A stretch of DNA of 64,000 nt from Orientallactaga sibirica (taxonomy: Eukaryota; Chordata; Mammalia; Rodentia; Dipodidae), in assembly GCA_036365145.1 (NCBI GenBank), contig JAEOAD010000034.1:16211501-16275500 (forward strand), read 5' to 3'. Shown in pieces: positions 34,641 through 46,029 of this stretch. Numbering within the stretch: the first letter of the stretch is position 1; the number at the start of each line of letters is the position of its first letter. Under the pieces are notes generated by a model. That model was not told where the DNA came from. It was given only the letters and a program-made list of their open reading frames with translations, and did not search any database. The translations under genes were made by a program, and so were the position numbers.

Positions 34641-35889
34641 AAAACTAAAAATATTTTTAAAAATTGAAATTTTCTCTAGAGTCTCATGCTGGGAGAAGAA
34701 AAAAGTTAATTCCTAGTGTAAGCCAGAGGAGGTACTTATTTTTCAGAAAGAGACTTTGTTATTATGACAACTTATTAGACCCCCTTGCAGGAGAGACTAG
34801 AACAGAGTGTTTATGACAAGGGACTAAAGCTACCAAAAGTATTGGTGAGCCCACACAACAGGTATTCCCAGTGGTAAGATCCACCCCTAAGATCGAGCCA
34901 TTATCCCATGATGGGAACTGAGATTGCATCCTTGAGCAGGAGCAGTCATCTCACAGTGGGAACCACCTCAAGGCAATGATGACTTACCCACAGCCTCACA
35001 CAGCTGTCCTGAACAGTGATAAACAAGACGACAGCCAGTCAGAATTATCTGTTCTGTCAGCTTTGAAACACCCCAGCTATGCAAACCTCTCACCATTGCC
35101 TTAGTTTCCTTTTCTATAAAATTGTAGCATTTCTATGAGGTCTTCAAGGGCAGATCTGGGGTCACTGAAATTCTTCCCTCCACAGCCACAGCCACACACA
35201 CTGATTAAAACTCCTTTCCTATTCTTACCATTGCTCATCTCTTTGATGAGCGTATTGAGACTGGTGGCAAAACCTAGTCTTCTGGGACTGAAACACAAGT
35301 AAAAGCCTGACGTTTCCTTAAGCCTTTATCTCCATTGGTACTGGAGTTCTTGGATTGGGTTGCACGTGTTCATCCAAATAACCTTGATACTAACTTATTT
35401 AAGTCCACGTTCTTTCCCCCCATACCACACCTGTGCACAGATTAGCAGTTACAACATTTCTCACTCCTCTTACATCTTATGTTCCATTAATCAGTAAATC
35501 CTGTTTTCTCTCCCTCTGTGATATATGCACAATCTAACCCCGTCTCTCCTACCTTGTTGTCATCCTCACCATCACCTGCAGCGTTGCATCAGTTTCCTAA
35601 TTCCTACTTTACCGGCCTCTTGATTTTCAACTGCTTATTTTACTAATACCCACCAGAAACTTACATTATAGATTTCTTTCATTATTATCTAATCTTACTT
35701 CACATAAACACATATTGAAATATACATGTCATTTGGTTCAACACTATACTTTTAGTAGCCCTGCTGAGTGAAGAATGCATTGAAGGACTGATGAGAAAGT
35801 GAGACAATAAGTGAAAGATACATAAGACATGTAGCAGAAAAAAAAATCACTTACCTCTCAGGTGCATTATTTCCCCAAATTATTTTTAA
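34641..35889. other. unique sequence, no gene seen
   Basis: No gene or repeat recognised. Confidence 0.45.
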
Positions 35890-36100
35890 AGTATTTTTTT
35901 TCATTTATTTATTTGCAAGCAGAGAGAGAGAGATACAGAAGAGAGACAGAGAAAATGGGCATGCCAGGGCCTCCAGCCACTGCAAAATAACTCCAGATAG
36001 ATGTGCCACTTTGTGTATCTGGCTATACATGGCTACTGGGCAATTGAACTCGGGTTGTTAGGCTTTGCAGCCAAGTGCCTTAACCACTAAGCCATCTCTG
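35890..36100 (-). mobile_element. tRNA-derived SINE (short subfamily), head truncated
   Basis: Antisense copy with 'gggcctccagccactgcaaa' and 'aaccactaagccatctctgg'. The last bases of the head ('ccagccc') are missing, replaced by unrelated sequence. Confidence 0.88.
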
Positions 36101-37607
36101 GTGAGCAACACTTGTTCATATGCTTGATCTTTCTGTCAGATATTGATGGTAAGGCAAGTCGAAGGTGGCTGCAAACTTTTGGTTCTCCTTTCACCAAAAG
36201 GCAGGAATGATGTGCCCTCCATGAGAATCCAGGAAGCTTCTCTGACTTCATTGTATAATATGTACAAAAATGGTGCTCAGTTGGCATTTTGCCCCAGGCA
36301 TTAAGAAACAGGTAGAACTTTCTTTCTGTCCCTTGTACCCCTGAGATGCCTTTGGAGAGGTGGATTACCCTGACAAGTCCATACTGTAGAGGCCACACAT
36401 AGCTTCTCCAGTCCTTAGCCACAGCAGAGGCCCTCCTACCAGCCATGCCCCAAGACCCTAGACATTAAGAGAAGGTGACTTGGGCTCTTCAGATTAATCT
36501 GCCAGCTACATATTGCCAAGTAACCTCTGTCACCATAACCTGGGATAGCAAAATCTGCCACTGAGTCCTAACCTATTTAAGCCAACCCTCCAATCACAGA
36601 ATATAATCCAATGTGACATTTAAGTATTAAGCCACTTTAAATCCATTTATGCCTAAGAACTTTTGTTATGCAGCAAGAGATAATTGGAAAATTGAAGAAA
36701 CATACACCCTTCATTTCTCCCAATGGGATAACTTAGGTCTAGAAAGAATGTCTCTGTCCCAAGGGCTCTTGCTTATAAGAAGACTGGAACTGAGGACCAC
36801 ATCTTTTCATTCTGGTTTCGAGAGCTTTGCCTGAACACAAAGGCTTTGGTGTCACTCTGAATCTCTGCTCCCCCTTCATCCACTGTGGCAGTCCTCTTCA
36901 GGTGAAACTGACATTTATTGAACACACTCTGGGTGTCAAGCCGCAGGACTTGGAATGTTTACATACTCATTTCATTCAGTCTTTCCAGTCAGGCGATTTC
37001 GTTGGGAACCCAGACTGTGTCGACAAGCAAAGAGAGATGTCATCGAGGCTATAAAATGAAAGGCAAGTCCAGCCAGAGTGTAAATTGACCAGAATATATT
37101 TCATTCTCCTGGCTGTGAGACCTCAAGCTTTTGAATGAATATGTGCTTAACTATTTATAATTGACCTTTGCACAAAGGAACATGAAATTTTTATAGCCCA
37201 AAGCTTCATTTATTAACTTTAGTGGAGTGTAAAATATTGCGTTTTGCCATAAATTTATACCAGGACAAACAATATATATGCTAATTAGTAGCCATGCCAT
37301 TGTCTGCATGCTGTTATGTTGGCTGGTCATTTCCGACAGGCAAAATAGCAGAATGCAATCGACAAATGACAATTGAATCATTTGATACTTGCTGTTCAAA
37401 CAGTGAAGTCTGGAGTGGTGAATTAATGGTGTTCATTATAACAAGTCCATTTCCTTTTCATTTCCTTTATAAATGAGTCCAGGTAACATGCTGAGTCCCT
37501 TCAAGAATGGCTCCCAAGAACCTGCTGAGATGCACCTGCAAAACCCACAACTCAGCAGAATCCCTTCAGCTCTCACCCTGTGGTTCCCATGTTCCTTCTG
37601 GGTTTCC

Positions 37608-37638
<31 letters not shown>

Positions 37639-37804
37639 CCCTTCAGGCATGGAAAGTGCCCTGCAGATTATCTACACTTTTACTGAGCTTCAAGAGTACT
37701 AAGCAAGTTGGCTAAGGTCACTCTGATGGAACCAAGACTGAAAAATATGTCTCAGTGAAAAATATGAATAAGGGTAGGAAGGCCATTGTTGATAATTCCT
37801 CTTA
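36101..37804. other. repeat-poor stretch with 29-base A run
   Basis: No exon recognised. An A run occupies 37,608-37,636. The part at about 37,130-37,450 has homeobox-type ATTA/TAAT sites and no repeat and is a candidate conserved element. The 119-codon minus-strand frame at 36,087-36,446 begins in unique sequence and has no motif known to me. Confidence 0.45.
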
Positions 37805-38990
37805 CCTATTTATAAGCTTATCAAAAAACAATATCAGTGCCAGGCATGGGATACTTACCAATGAGTTGTTATTCATGAAATTCAAAATAGTGTGGACGAT
37901 TGCCATTGATATGGGCTACCAACCAGAACTGAAAGGTAAGATCCTATCACTGAATATACCATAGCTGTTTGTGAGAATTGCTGTAGAGAAATCAAGTTGA
38001 ACCTGAAGTGGAAGCTTCCTTTCTGCTGGCTAGTTTTCATAATGTCAGAAGGTGTTCATCAATGATATCACCTAACAGTAAAATCTGATTTCCACAATAC
38101 TGATCCATTGGGCAAGACATGCCTTATAATGCAATAGTGGCATGGATATTACAGGGTCACCAACTGCTCTGTGATTCTATTTGAAGCCTATTCCATAGGA
38201 GGGAATTCATACCTGATACTAAAAATGAAGTCAAATGCTAGATTGTCAAACTATATTCTAAACATTTAACTTTGTATACACAGATCTGCTCTGCTCTCAA
38301 TCACAAAAGCTTCATCTCCTTCTCCTCCTTCTCCTTCTTCTCCTTCTTCTCCTTCTTCTCCTTCTCCTCCTTCTTCTTCTTCTTTTCCTTCTTCTTCTTT
38401 TCCTTCTTCTCCTCCTCTTCCTTCTCCTTCTTCTTTGGCAGTGGAAGGTGGTTAATGTAGAGAATCATAATTTGTCAAAGTGCTGAAAATAAGTGATTGA
38501 TGAGTGTCGAGTCCTACATGAAACATATACATTATACTTTCCAGAGTTCAGAGTTCAGGGAACACCACAGAAGTGATAGATGAAGACTGTAAGATCTGGA
38601 GAAAGAGGAAGAACACTGAGAAACTCATATGCAAACATGACAAGGTCATTGTACTCATGAACACTCAGCAGCTAGGTCTACCTGCACAAGATGGGCCCAG
38701 TCAATATTCTGTTATGGATAAGGGAAGGGCTTAAGAGTCTACTCCCCTCCCTGATGAACTCACATCAGTTAATAGGTGCTAAGAGAGAGGGAATCATTCT
38801 CTTCCATGGCATAGTCACTGGCAAGAGATGAGAAGAGGAAGCACTGAGGGGGATAAGGGAGAGTAATATGGGTACATATGATCAAAATATAATGGACATT
38901 TGTATGAAAATGTCAAAAAATGAGGAGTAGGGTGGTACAGGTGTCCTTTGTGTGTCCTAGAAACCTTAAGAGCAGAATAATAAATAAAAT
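37805..38990 (+). mobile_element. L1 3' UTR with embedded pyrimidine satellite
   Basis: Blocks shared with other L1 3' ends here: 'aatgcaatagtggcatggat', 'gggaattcatacctgatact', 'agagttcagggaacaccaca' and 'ctgcacaagatgggcccagt', ending 'ataataaataaaattta'. A CTT/CTC-rich tract (38,310-38,436) is embedded in it. Start is approximate. Confidence 0.75.
38310..38436. repeat. (CTT/CTC)n polypyrimidine tract
   Basis: About 125 bases with only C and T, apart from two edges, composed of TTC and TCC triplets. A strand-asymmetric tract like this can form triplex (H-DNA) and block polymerases. Confidence 0.93.
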
Positions 38991-40224
38991 TTATAGATGT
39001 CAATGATGGAATGGCATGTGCAAAGTAGCCTTGTCCATTACAGGAAGTGAAGAAGGAAGGTTGCTCTAAATATATGCAGAATGAGGGATCATGGAATACG
39101 ATAGGGGCAATGAGCTGGCTCCAGATCTGATCATTCTGACCTTCAAGAGTTTTAGTTCTTTATCCAAAGATATTTAGAGAACAACAACAATAACAGCAGC
39201 AACAACAAAACAGTTAAATGATATAGCTGTCATACACAAATAAAAGAATAGTGTGTGTCTATAAGTACATATCACATTGCTTTTTAGCATATTTCTCATG
39301 GATGCTATCCTTAACTGTAAAATCAGAATGGGAACCATATCTGTTTCTTCTTTATGTTAACAAAGTTTATTTCAATTCTCATCATATAAAAAACATTTGA
39401 ATAATATTTTGTGAAAGATATCTTCCCACTATCATCTATACAGTACACAGAGAAATCTCCACTCATTCAACATTACATTATATACATTATTACTTCTCTT
39501 TCCCATTATGATGTAAATGAAATCCACTGAAGCCATACCTCTTCTCTTTCCTAACATAATCCATTTCATTTCTGAAGTGAATTACTAGCCCAATACTTTC
39601 CTAGTAAAATTAAAATGTAGCCTTCTAAAAGTTTTCTGAGCTTTCTTTATTGTTTCTGAACCTAAGTTACAAGGGAAGTTGTTTTATCTCCACAGCTTTT
39701 TAAAAATTTTGTGTGTTTTTTCTTACTTTTAATGCAAATATTATGACTGGAGATATAGCAACCATCTTATATCTATGGTGAAATAAATATTAAGAACAAG
39801 TCAAATGAATTATTAATATGTAGAAAGAATCAATCAGAATTTTGTTGTGCTGTTCAAAATCCAATCCTGGAACTTTATTTCACACAAACAAATAAGTAAG
39901 CTTCTATTTATTTTAGCCAAGCTAGATGGGTTTTCTGATATGTATCCAACAACTGCCGCAGGTGGTCCAAAGCTCAGACATCGTACCTACCACACAATAG
40001 AAACCCCCAAAATATTCTCTTCCTATTGTAGTCACCACCTTTCAGTAGACATATTCTTTCTCTTATACATTTCTCACTGGTCACTCTCATTTTCTTTTAA
40101 TGCATATTCAAATTGGGAGAAAGAGGGGAATACTTTCTCTTGGAGAAATAAGAATGCTGTTGTAAGCTAAGATACATATGTTTACATATAGGGGTCTCTG
40201 TTGTTTCCTTTGCAAAATGAACAG
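38991..40224. other. unique AT-rich sequence
   Basis: Only a short (CAA/CAG)n stretch at 39,182-39,210 stands out. The 107-codon plus-strand frame at 39,847-40,170 has no recognisable domain. Confidence 0.45.
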
Positions 40225-41037
40225 GTTTGATAACTTCTTTTTTAATTATTATTTTCTTAATTTGGAGGGGGGGATAATGGACGTGCCAGAGGCCTCTCAA
40301 CTGCTATGAATGAACTCCAGAAGCGTACACCCCCTTGTGGCCCAAGTGTGGCATTGTATCCTTGCGTCACTTTTGCATCTGGCTAAACATGGGACCTGGG
40401 GAATTCTTAGGCTTCACAGGCAGGCGCCTTAACCACTAAACCATCTCTCCAGCCCTTTTAAAAATATTTTTTTATTGACAACTTCTATACTTACAGAAAA
40501 TAAACCATTCTAATTCCCTCCCCTCCCCCACTTCCCCTTCACAACTCATTCTCCATCATATCCCCTGCCTCTCTTCCTTAGTCTCTCTTTTATTTTGATG
40601 TCATTATCTTTTTCTCCTATTATGAGGGTCTTGTGAAGGAATCATTAGGCACTGTGAGGTCATGGATATAGAGGCCAATTTCTGTCTGGACAGTTGCATT
40701 GTAAGAAGTGGTAACCTTCCTTTGGCTCTTACATTCTTTCTGTCACCTCTTTTTCAATGGATCCTGAGCATTGGAGGGTGTGATAGAGATGTTTCCATGC
40801 GGGACACTCCTCTGTCACTTCCTCTCAGCACTATGTCCCTTTTGGGTCATCCCAGTGGTCACCACCATCTGAAAAGAGAAGCTTCTATAAATAAAAGTGA
40901 GAATAGCATTTATATATGGATATGAACATTAAGTGTAGTGTTTTCAGGGCAGTTTGGTGAGAATAATATATGCATTTATCCAGACAAGAGCAGGCTTTAT
41001 ATCCCTAAGGCTCATGACCTCCAAGTTTGATAACTTC
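40225..41037 (-). mobile_element. 5'-truncated LINE 3' end with 13-bp TSD
   Basis: The insertion 40,238-41,024 is bounded by GTTTGATAACTTC at 40,225-40,237 and 41,025-41,037. It is a second 3' UTR type, distinct from the copies at 9,287 and 61,371, and carries 'tctccatcatatcccctgcc', 'tttgatgtcattatcttttt' and 'aggtcatggatatagaggcc' in antisense. A second copy of the same type is nested at 42,146-42,642. A tRNA-SINE has landed in its A-rich tail. Confidence 0.88.
40239..40455 (-). mobile_element. tRNA-derived SINE, CTCF-core type without B-box duplication
   Basis: Antisense copy. It has the long-form middle 'cccccttgtggcccaagtg' (CCACAAGGGGGTGT, 40,327-40,340) but only one B-box region, with a shortened 'gggacctggggaattcttag'. 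It looks like an intermediate or a deleted derivative of the long form. Inserted in the tail of the LINE fragment. Confidence 0.85.
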
Positions 41038-41188
41038 ACTAATAGAGATTGTTAAATGCAGGTTCCTACTTCAGCAAAGAATAAGTATGAATCTCTGGGG
41101 TTGTGGCTGAGAACCAATGACTCATATCTCAAATACACTTAAGACTTGATATGGGCCCAGTATTGGATTACCATTGTCAAGTTCTGTT

Positions 41189-42009
41189 TTTTTTCTTTAT
41201 GTAATTTTTAATTTTTACATAATTTTTTATTAGTTATGTATATGATTATGGTCATGTTGGTACCATCTTTAGCCTACTTCCTATTCCCCCTGAAGGGACT
41301 CTCTTCATTGGGGAATGTGGGTGATGCATTGTGGGGATAGCCATCAGTTATGGGGAAGAGGCAATGTCTGTGCATAATGTCCAAACTTGTGGCTCTAACA
41401 ATCTTTCTGCCCCCTCTTCCATGAATTTCCCTGAGCCATGTTGGATTTGTTTTAGGTCTACTTCAGTGATGAGGTCTTGGGAGCCTCTGTGTCTCTGGAT
41501 ATCTGGTTTGGTAGAAAATGAATGTTTTCTGTGTCTATCTCTTTCACCCTTGTGTTGGTATCAGGTTCACTATGAAAGCTGCACTCTTGTTCATTTTCCC
41601 CATTACTCTATGGTTTCACCTGGGGCTGTGGTGAGGTGCAATGGGATGATTCTCTCCTCAGGTTCAGCATCCATCTGAAAAAAGAGAAGCAAATTCTCCA
41701 AATGAGAGTGAAGTCAGCACCACCTAAATGGAATAACCATTATTATTTTAGAGAGAATTTCATAGGTGTAGGCCCTCTTTGTAGCCCACAATTGGTGGGA
41801 GCTTGATATTAGAGAGCAGGCTCATTTTTTGGATATGGTTCTAACTTGTTTCCCAGTTCCAGCTATGAGTTCCATTCCACTGAGTGGATCTGTTAGCCAA
41901 ATCAAGGGAGGTTGATTACCCACCAGGGCTGTGTGCCACTATTGCACTTGTGTGAGCATCACGTCAGGTTGTTTGCTAATGAGTAGCTTATATATAATGA
42001 GTTGTTTCT
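41189..42009 (-). mobile_element. 3' UTR of the ORF2-less L1
   Basis: In antisense it contains 'gaactcatagctggaactgg'-type and 'cacttgtgtgagcatcacgt' blocks that match the 3' UTR at 61,620-61,760, then the terminal part like 62,560-62,770. The upstream ~250 bp of the 3' UTR seen in the copy at 61,371 is missing at the ORF1 junction. Confidence 0.85.
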
Positions 42010-43403
42010 CCCTAGCTGCTTTTAAGAGTTTCTCTTTGTTATTGATGTTTAGAGTCTTAATAATAATATGTCTTAGAGAATTTCTCCTTTGGTCCAGTCT
42101 GTTTGGAGTTTTGTTAGCTTCTTGTAACTTGATAGAACTTTCTTTATTTTATTTAAATTTATTTATTTATTTATTGATAACTTCCTTAATTGTAGACAAT
42201 ATCCAACTGTATTTCCCTCCTTCCCCCGACTTTCCCCTTTGAAACTCCACTCTCCATCATATCCCCTCCCCCTCTCAATCAGGCTCTCTTTTCATTTTGA
42301 TGTCATGATCTTTTCCTCCTATGATGATGGTCTTGTCTAGGTAGTGTCAGGCACTGCAAGGTCATGGATATTCATGCCATTTTGTGTCTGGAGGAGCATG
42401 TTGTAAGGAGTCCTACTCTTCCTTTGGCTTTTACATTCTTTCTGCCCCCTCTTCTGCAATGGACCATGAGCCTTAGAAGGTGTATTAGAGATGTTTCAGT
42501 GCTGAGCACTACTCTGTCCCTTCTTCTCAGCATCATGGTGCCTCCTGAGTCATCCCAAGGTCACCACTATCTGAAAAAAGAAGCTTCTCTAACCAAAAGT
42601 GAGAGTTGAATTAATATATGGGTATGGACATTAAGAGCAGTGCTTTCTTTTGAGAAGAGAGTGGGAAAGTTTTCTTCAATAATTTTGTTGAATAAGTTCT
42701 CCATTCCTTTGGTCTGAATTTCTTCCCCTTCTGTATTCCATGATCCTAATGTTGGGACATTTAAGGGTATCCCACAGTTCCCTCATGTTCTCATCATAGA
42801 AATTTTTGAACTTATTGAAACTTTTGGACTCAAAAACGGTTTCTTCTGTTTTGCCTTCCATATCTGAGTTTCTATCCTCCACATAGCTGACTCTATTCTT
42901 GAGAGCTTCTATAGAGTTTTGGGTTTGTTCATTTTGGTTTGTATTTTCTACTGCTTTTTAATGTATAGTTTCCATCCCTCTGCAAGTTCCCTTTTGATGT
43001 CATTTTCTGATTTTCTTAATGCTTCTTGGAATTCATCCTTACATTTGTTTATATCTTCATTGAGCTTAGCCAGCTGGTTATTGAGGTCCTCTTTTTTAAT
43101 TTTTTAATTGCTCTCTGTCCGGTCATTTACCTGTCTTTTAAGCCCTTCCTAGTTCTTTTCTATTAAGTCTAATCTTGCAAGAACAGCATTCACACAATTA
43201 TTGGCCCTTTGTTGATTTTCTACCAGTTGTGCTATTTGCTTGGCCAGGGATGTATAGCTTGTGTCTTCATTTTGGGGTTCTGATCCTATCATCTCTTCTA
43301 TGTTTTGGTTAGAGTTCTCCATTGTGGGACTGGGCAATCTTGTTGGATTTACTTGCATTTGATTTTTCATGTTATTTCTTTTGCACTGTGGTCTGCCCAT
43401 CAC
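42010..43403 (-). pseudogene. L1 ORF1 remnant, interrupted and 3'-deleted
   Basis: The RNA-binding protein of L1. It starts MMGRPQCKRNN, has a coiled-coil-like Q/N/E-rich stretch, then LWDTLKCPNIRIM (RRM region), ENLFNKIIEENFP, KTPNRLDQRRNSLRHIIIK and NNKEKLLKAAREK from the C-terminal domain. Stops occur after residue 84 and again further on. A 497-bp insertion splits it before the KTPNRLDQ segment. After AAREK the sequence passes straight into 3' UTR, so the last part of the C-terminal domain and the stop are gone. Confidence 0.88.
42138..42650 (-). mobile_element. LINE 3' fragment nested in L1 ORF1, 8-bp TSD
   Basis: The insertion 42,146-42,642 is flanked by CTTTCTTT (42,138-42,145 and 42,643-42,650). 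The antisense A-rich tail is at 42,146-42,175. The body matches the LINE fragment at 40,238-41,024 ('tctccatcatatcccctccc', 'cctttggcttttacattctt', 'tctgaaaaaagaagcttctc'). It shares the orientation of its host. Confidence 0.87.
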
Positions 43404-44330
43404 AGTGAAGGAATCTTGTTAACTTTAGGAGGAAGCTGTAGTTTACCTTGAAGTGTCTTTAGTGATTATTCCCCTTTATATTTGTTTCAATTAGGTTTCT
43501 GATGGCAGTGGGACCTGCAGGAGCCCGTGAGGTGCTGGTGAGGGCCCAAGGACCTGATGAAGGGGCTTGTTTTGTTGGCTAGTTAGGGGTATGGGACTGC
43601 ATGGTCAGGTGGCTGGGGACGGGGGTGGAGGGGGAGGAAATGGGACAAAGCAGACTGGTGTTTGTGGCTGGGCTGACGAGGTGGGGAGGATGGGAATGTA
43701 TGGTGGTTACATGATGCTGAGGGTTGAGGGGATGGCACAGCGGGTCCTTTGGAACTGTGTAACAAGGTTGTAGCTGGGACTGCCAGGGCCTGTGACATGG
43801 CAGGACAGGGATATAGGATTGCTGCAGGTCAGGTGAAACGCAGGGGTCGGGGGTGTTGGTGGAGGTCCAGGTGGGGTGGCAGAAAAGGGGAGGGAAGGGT
43901 GAAGAATAGCTTGCTATCCTGATCTGGGTGTGCACACTGGGAAAGCTGAGGGGGGCAGCAGTGAGGGGGATAGCATTGGAGTGTGGAGCTGTCACCCATG
44001 TGGGATGGAGCAGTGGTGAAGGAGACCGAGTTCATGTGTGGAGTTCCTGCACCCAGGCGATGGGGTTAGCATGTGGAGTCTAGGGTGGTGCAGGGAGAAC
44101 ACTAGTCTGCTGGCCTGGGTCTACTTAGCCTGTCCTTAGGGCAGGAGGAACCTGCAGCTGAGACTGCAGCTAGGACAGCTGCTTGAGGGGGTTGGGAGAC
44201 TAGTCGACTCCCCGAGAGCATGGGAATCAGCTCCTCTGCACCTTCCACTGAGCTCTAATGAACCTAAAGGTCTTGCCTTTCCTTCCCCATGAGGTGAGTT
44301 ATGGTTAGATGGATGCCATCTTGACCATAA
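43404..44330 (-). promoter_or_regulatory. L1 5' UTR (probable internal promoter region)
   Basis: About 0.93 kb of C-rich (minus-strand) sequence upstream of ORF1 with scattered CpG, unlike the AT-rich surroundings. L1 5' UTRs drive transcription of the element. Because the TSD begins right at 44,331 this is the true 5' end as inserted. I do not see clear monomer repeats. Frames of up to 138 codons on the minus strand here are by-products of the composition. Confidence 0.75.
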
Positions 44331-44343
44331 GTCAAGTTCTGTT

Positions 44344-45281
44344 CTTAATGTTGCATTTTCTGATTTAGTTGGGACTAAATTCACATTGTGTACTGTAGAT
44401 TGTGCAGATAGTATTTTAAGCATTGTTTAATTGACTTTTAGAGGATTTAGAGGGGAAAAAAAGCCACAGTGTGGCTGGAAACTCTCTCAAACCAGATTCT
44501 CCCAAACCAGAACTGGATTTAGTGACAATTGTCAGATTATTTTACAGGAAACACCACATTGTCTACTGCTGGTGCAGTTAACAGTATTGTCAAAGTACCC
44601 TCTGTGCATATGTGTCAGTGAGGATGTGTGTTTGGACACATGCCTGCCTGTGTGTAAATATATGCATGGCCACATATGGATGTGCATGTGGCACATGTAT
44701 GCCATGTGCTTAGCATATAATGTGAGCTCAGGGACTGAATGTGCTTTTGTTTTTATACAATATGTGCTTATTAGTACATGCTTTTCTGCACATCTGTTCT
44801 TGTACATTGACATAAGCTCACACACATGTATGGACATGGACCTTTTATTTAACAGTATTTATCACCAATATAAAAAGCAGTCCTCTTCATTCTGGACTCA
44901 TGAGGAGTGATCAAATCAAAGAGATTAGAAGGTTTGTAGAAGTCTGACTCATGATGCTAAGTGAATGCAGTTTCTTGAAATGCCTTATGTTATATAGAAT
45001 TTGTTTTGACAAAGAACACTGACTTGTGGCTTTGGGCAGGCCATAACATGTCCATGCACTTCAATTTTCCTTTATCTTCTTCAGTCAAACCCAGGGAACA
45101 ATACTTATAATTTCCATCTACATCTTTTTCTTTTGAATATCCATGCCCCTTCTATATTAGGAATTATATCTTATTCAGCTGCATATTCCAAATCTCAAAA
45201 GTATCTCATATCATGATGCTTATAGTGAGGGTAGTGATAAGGATAAATGGGAAGATGATGATGGCAGGGTTGTCAGCATTA
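44344..45281. other. unique sequence, no gene seen
   Basis: The 159-codon plus-strand frame at 44,431-44,910 is the longest outside repeats, and the opposite strand is also open for 101 codons. Its content is Cys/His-rich because of TGTG/CATG-rich DNA. I see no domain and do not call a gene. Confidence 0.5.
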
Positions 45282-45679
45282 ACATGTGTGGTAGTTTGAA
45301 TATGTATGTTCCCCAATATATTCAGTGTTTTATTAGTTAGAGTTTGCATCTGCAATCACCTTGCTAGAGGCAATGTCACTGGGGGCCGGTCTTAAGGTGT
45401 GGTGATGGTTTGAGATTCCATTGTAAAGATATGTAAAGTGTGCCTAATAGGAGTTCCTGAAGTGCGCTGTGGCTTGGCTGTAGTTTTTGCTCTGTGTGTT
45501 GTGTGGCTGGTTGGTTTTTCTCTCTCTCTGCTTGGTCCTGTGAAGAGCAGGCTGCTTCTCCTGCCTTTATGGAACTTCCTCTGGATCTGTAAGCTTCAAT
45601 AAATAATATCCCTTCCTCCATAACTGTGCCTGGTCTTGAAGTTCATCTCAGTGAACCTGAAGCTGTCTGCTACAACATG
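45282..45679 (+). mobile_element. solo MaLR LTR with perfect 5-bp TSD
   Basis: LTR 45,287-45,674, flanked by ACATG on both sides (45,282-45,286 and 45,675-45,679). It starts 'tgtggtagtttgaatatgta', has 'tggaacttcctctggatctg' and 'agcttcaataaataatatc' (AATAAA), ends 'gctaca'. It is the same subfamily as the LTR pair at 15,081-18,308. Confidence 0.93.
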
Positions 45680-46029
45680 CATCGACTCTTCACTTTCAAG
45701 TACTTCACAGGGGCTATTTTCCTTAAGTTTCACAACAAATTTTGTTATAAGTAATACATTTCTCTCTGCTATAAGATAACATGACTTAGAAAACCAAGAT
45801 CAGAAGGTGTGAAATTCCAATCCACGAGTACTAGTCTGCAAGTGATTCTAATCAAGTACAATACAATATTGCTCAGTAAGTGGCTATTGAATAATGTATT
45901 AATAGAAAAATATTTTGCAGAATGAAATGTTTATTAGAGGCTCTTCCCAAAGAGCCTTATTCACAGAGAGCAGTATAGTAGACAGATGAATTTGGTTTAG
46001 GATCAAAGGCAGAAGAATAAATTTTATGT
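45680..46029. other. unique sequence with small hairpin
   Basis: Holds a short perfect stem AGGCTCTT/AAGAGCCT at 45,938-45,957. Otherwise nothing recognised. Confidence 0.45.

Larger units (their letters stand above)
41176..44343 (-). mobile_element. L1 lacking ORF2, with 13-bp TSD
   Basis: The insertion 41,189-44,330 is flanked by perfect GTCAAGTTCTGTT repeats (41,176-41,188 and 44,331-44,343), so its original ends are known. Read on the minus strand it has a G/C-rich 5' UTR (44,330 to about 43,404), an ORF1 remnant (43,403 to about 42,010), then directly the L1 3' UTR (about 42,005-41,200) and an A-rich tail. No part of ORF2 is present. A LINE 3' fragment is nested in ORF1. Without that insert and its TSD copy the element is about 2.6 kb. 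Confidence 0.9.

Noticed and set aside
43579..43995. 138-codon minus-strand Pro/Ser/His-rich frame
   Set aside because: Lies wholly in the C-rich L1 5' UTR. Another frame on the same strand is also open. Composition explains it.
44431..44910. 159-codon plus-strand open frame, the longest outside repeats
   Set aside because: No recognisable domain, rich in Cys/His/Met because of TGTG and CATG-rich DNA. The opposite strand is open as well, and there is no splice or promoter context. Treated as chance.
45938..45957. Perfect 8-bp stem with 4-base loop, terminator-like
   Set aside because: An isolated short hairpin in a mammalian genome has no terminator meaning and is expected by chance in 64 kb.
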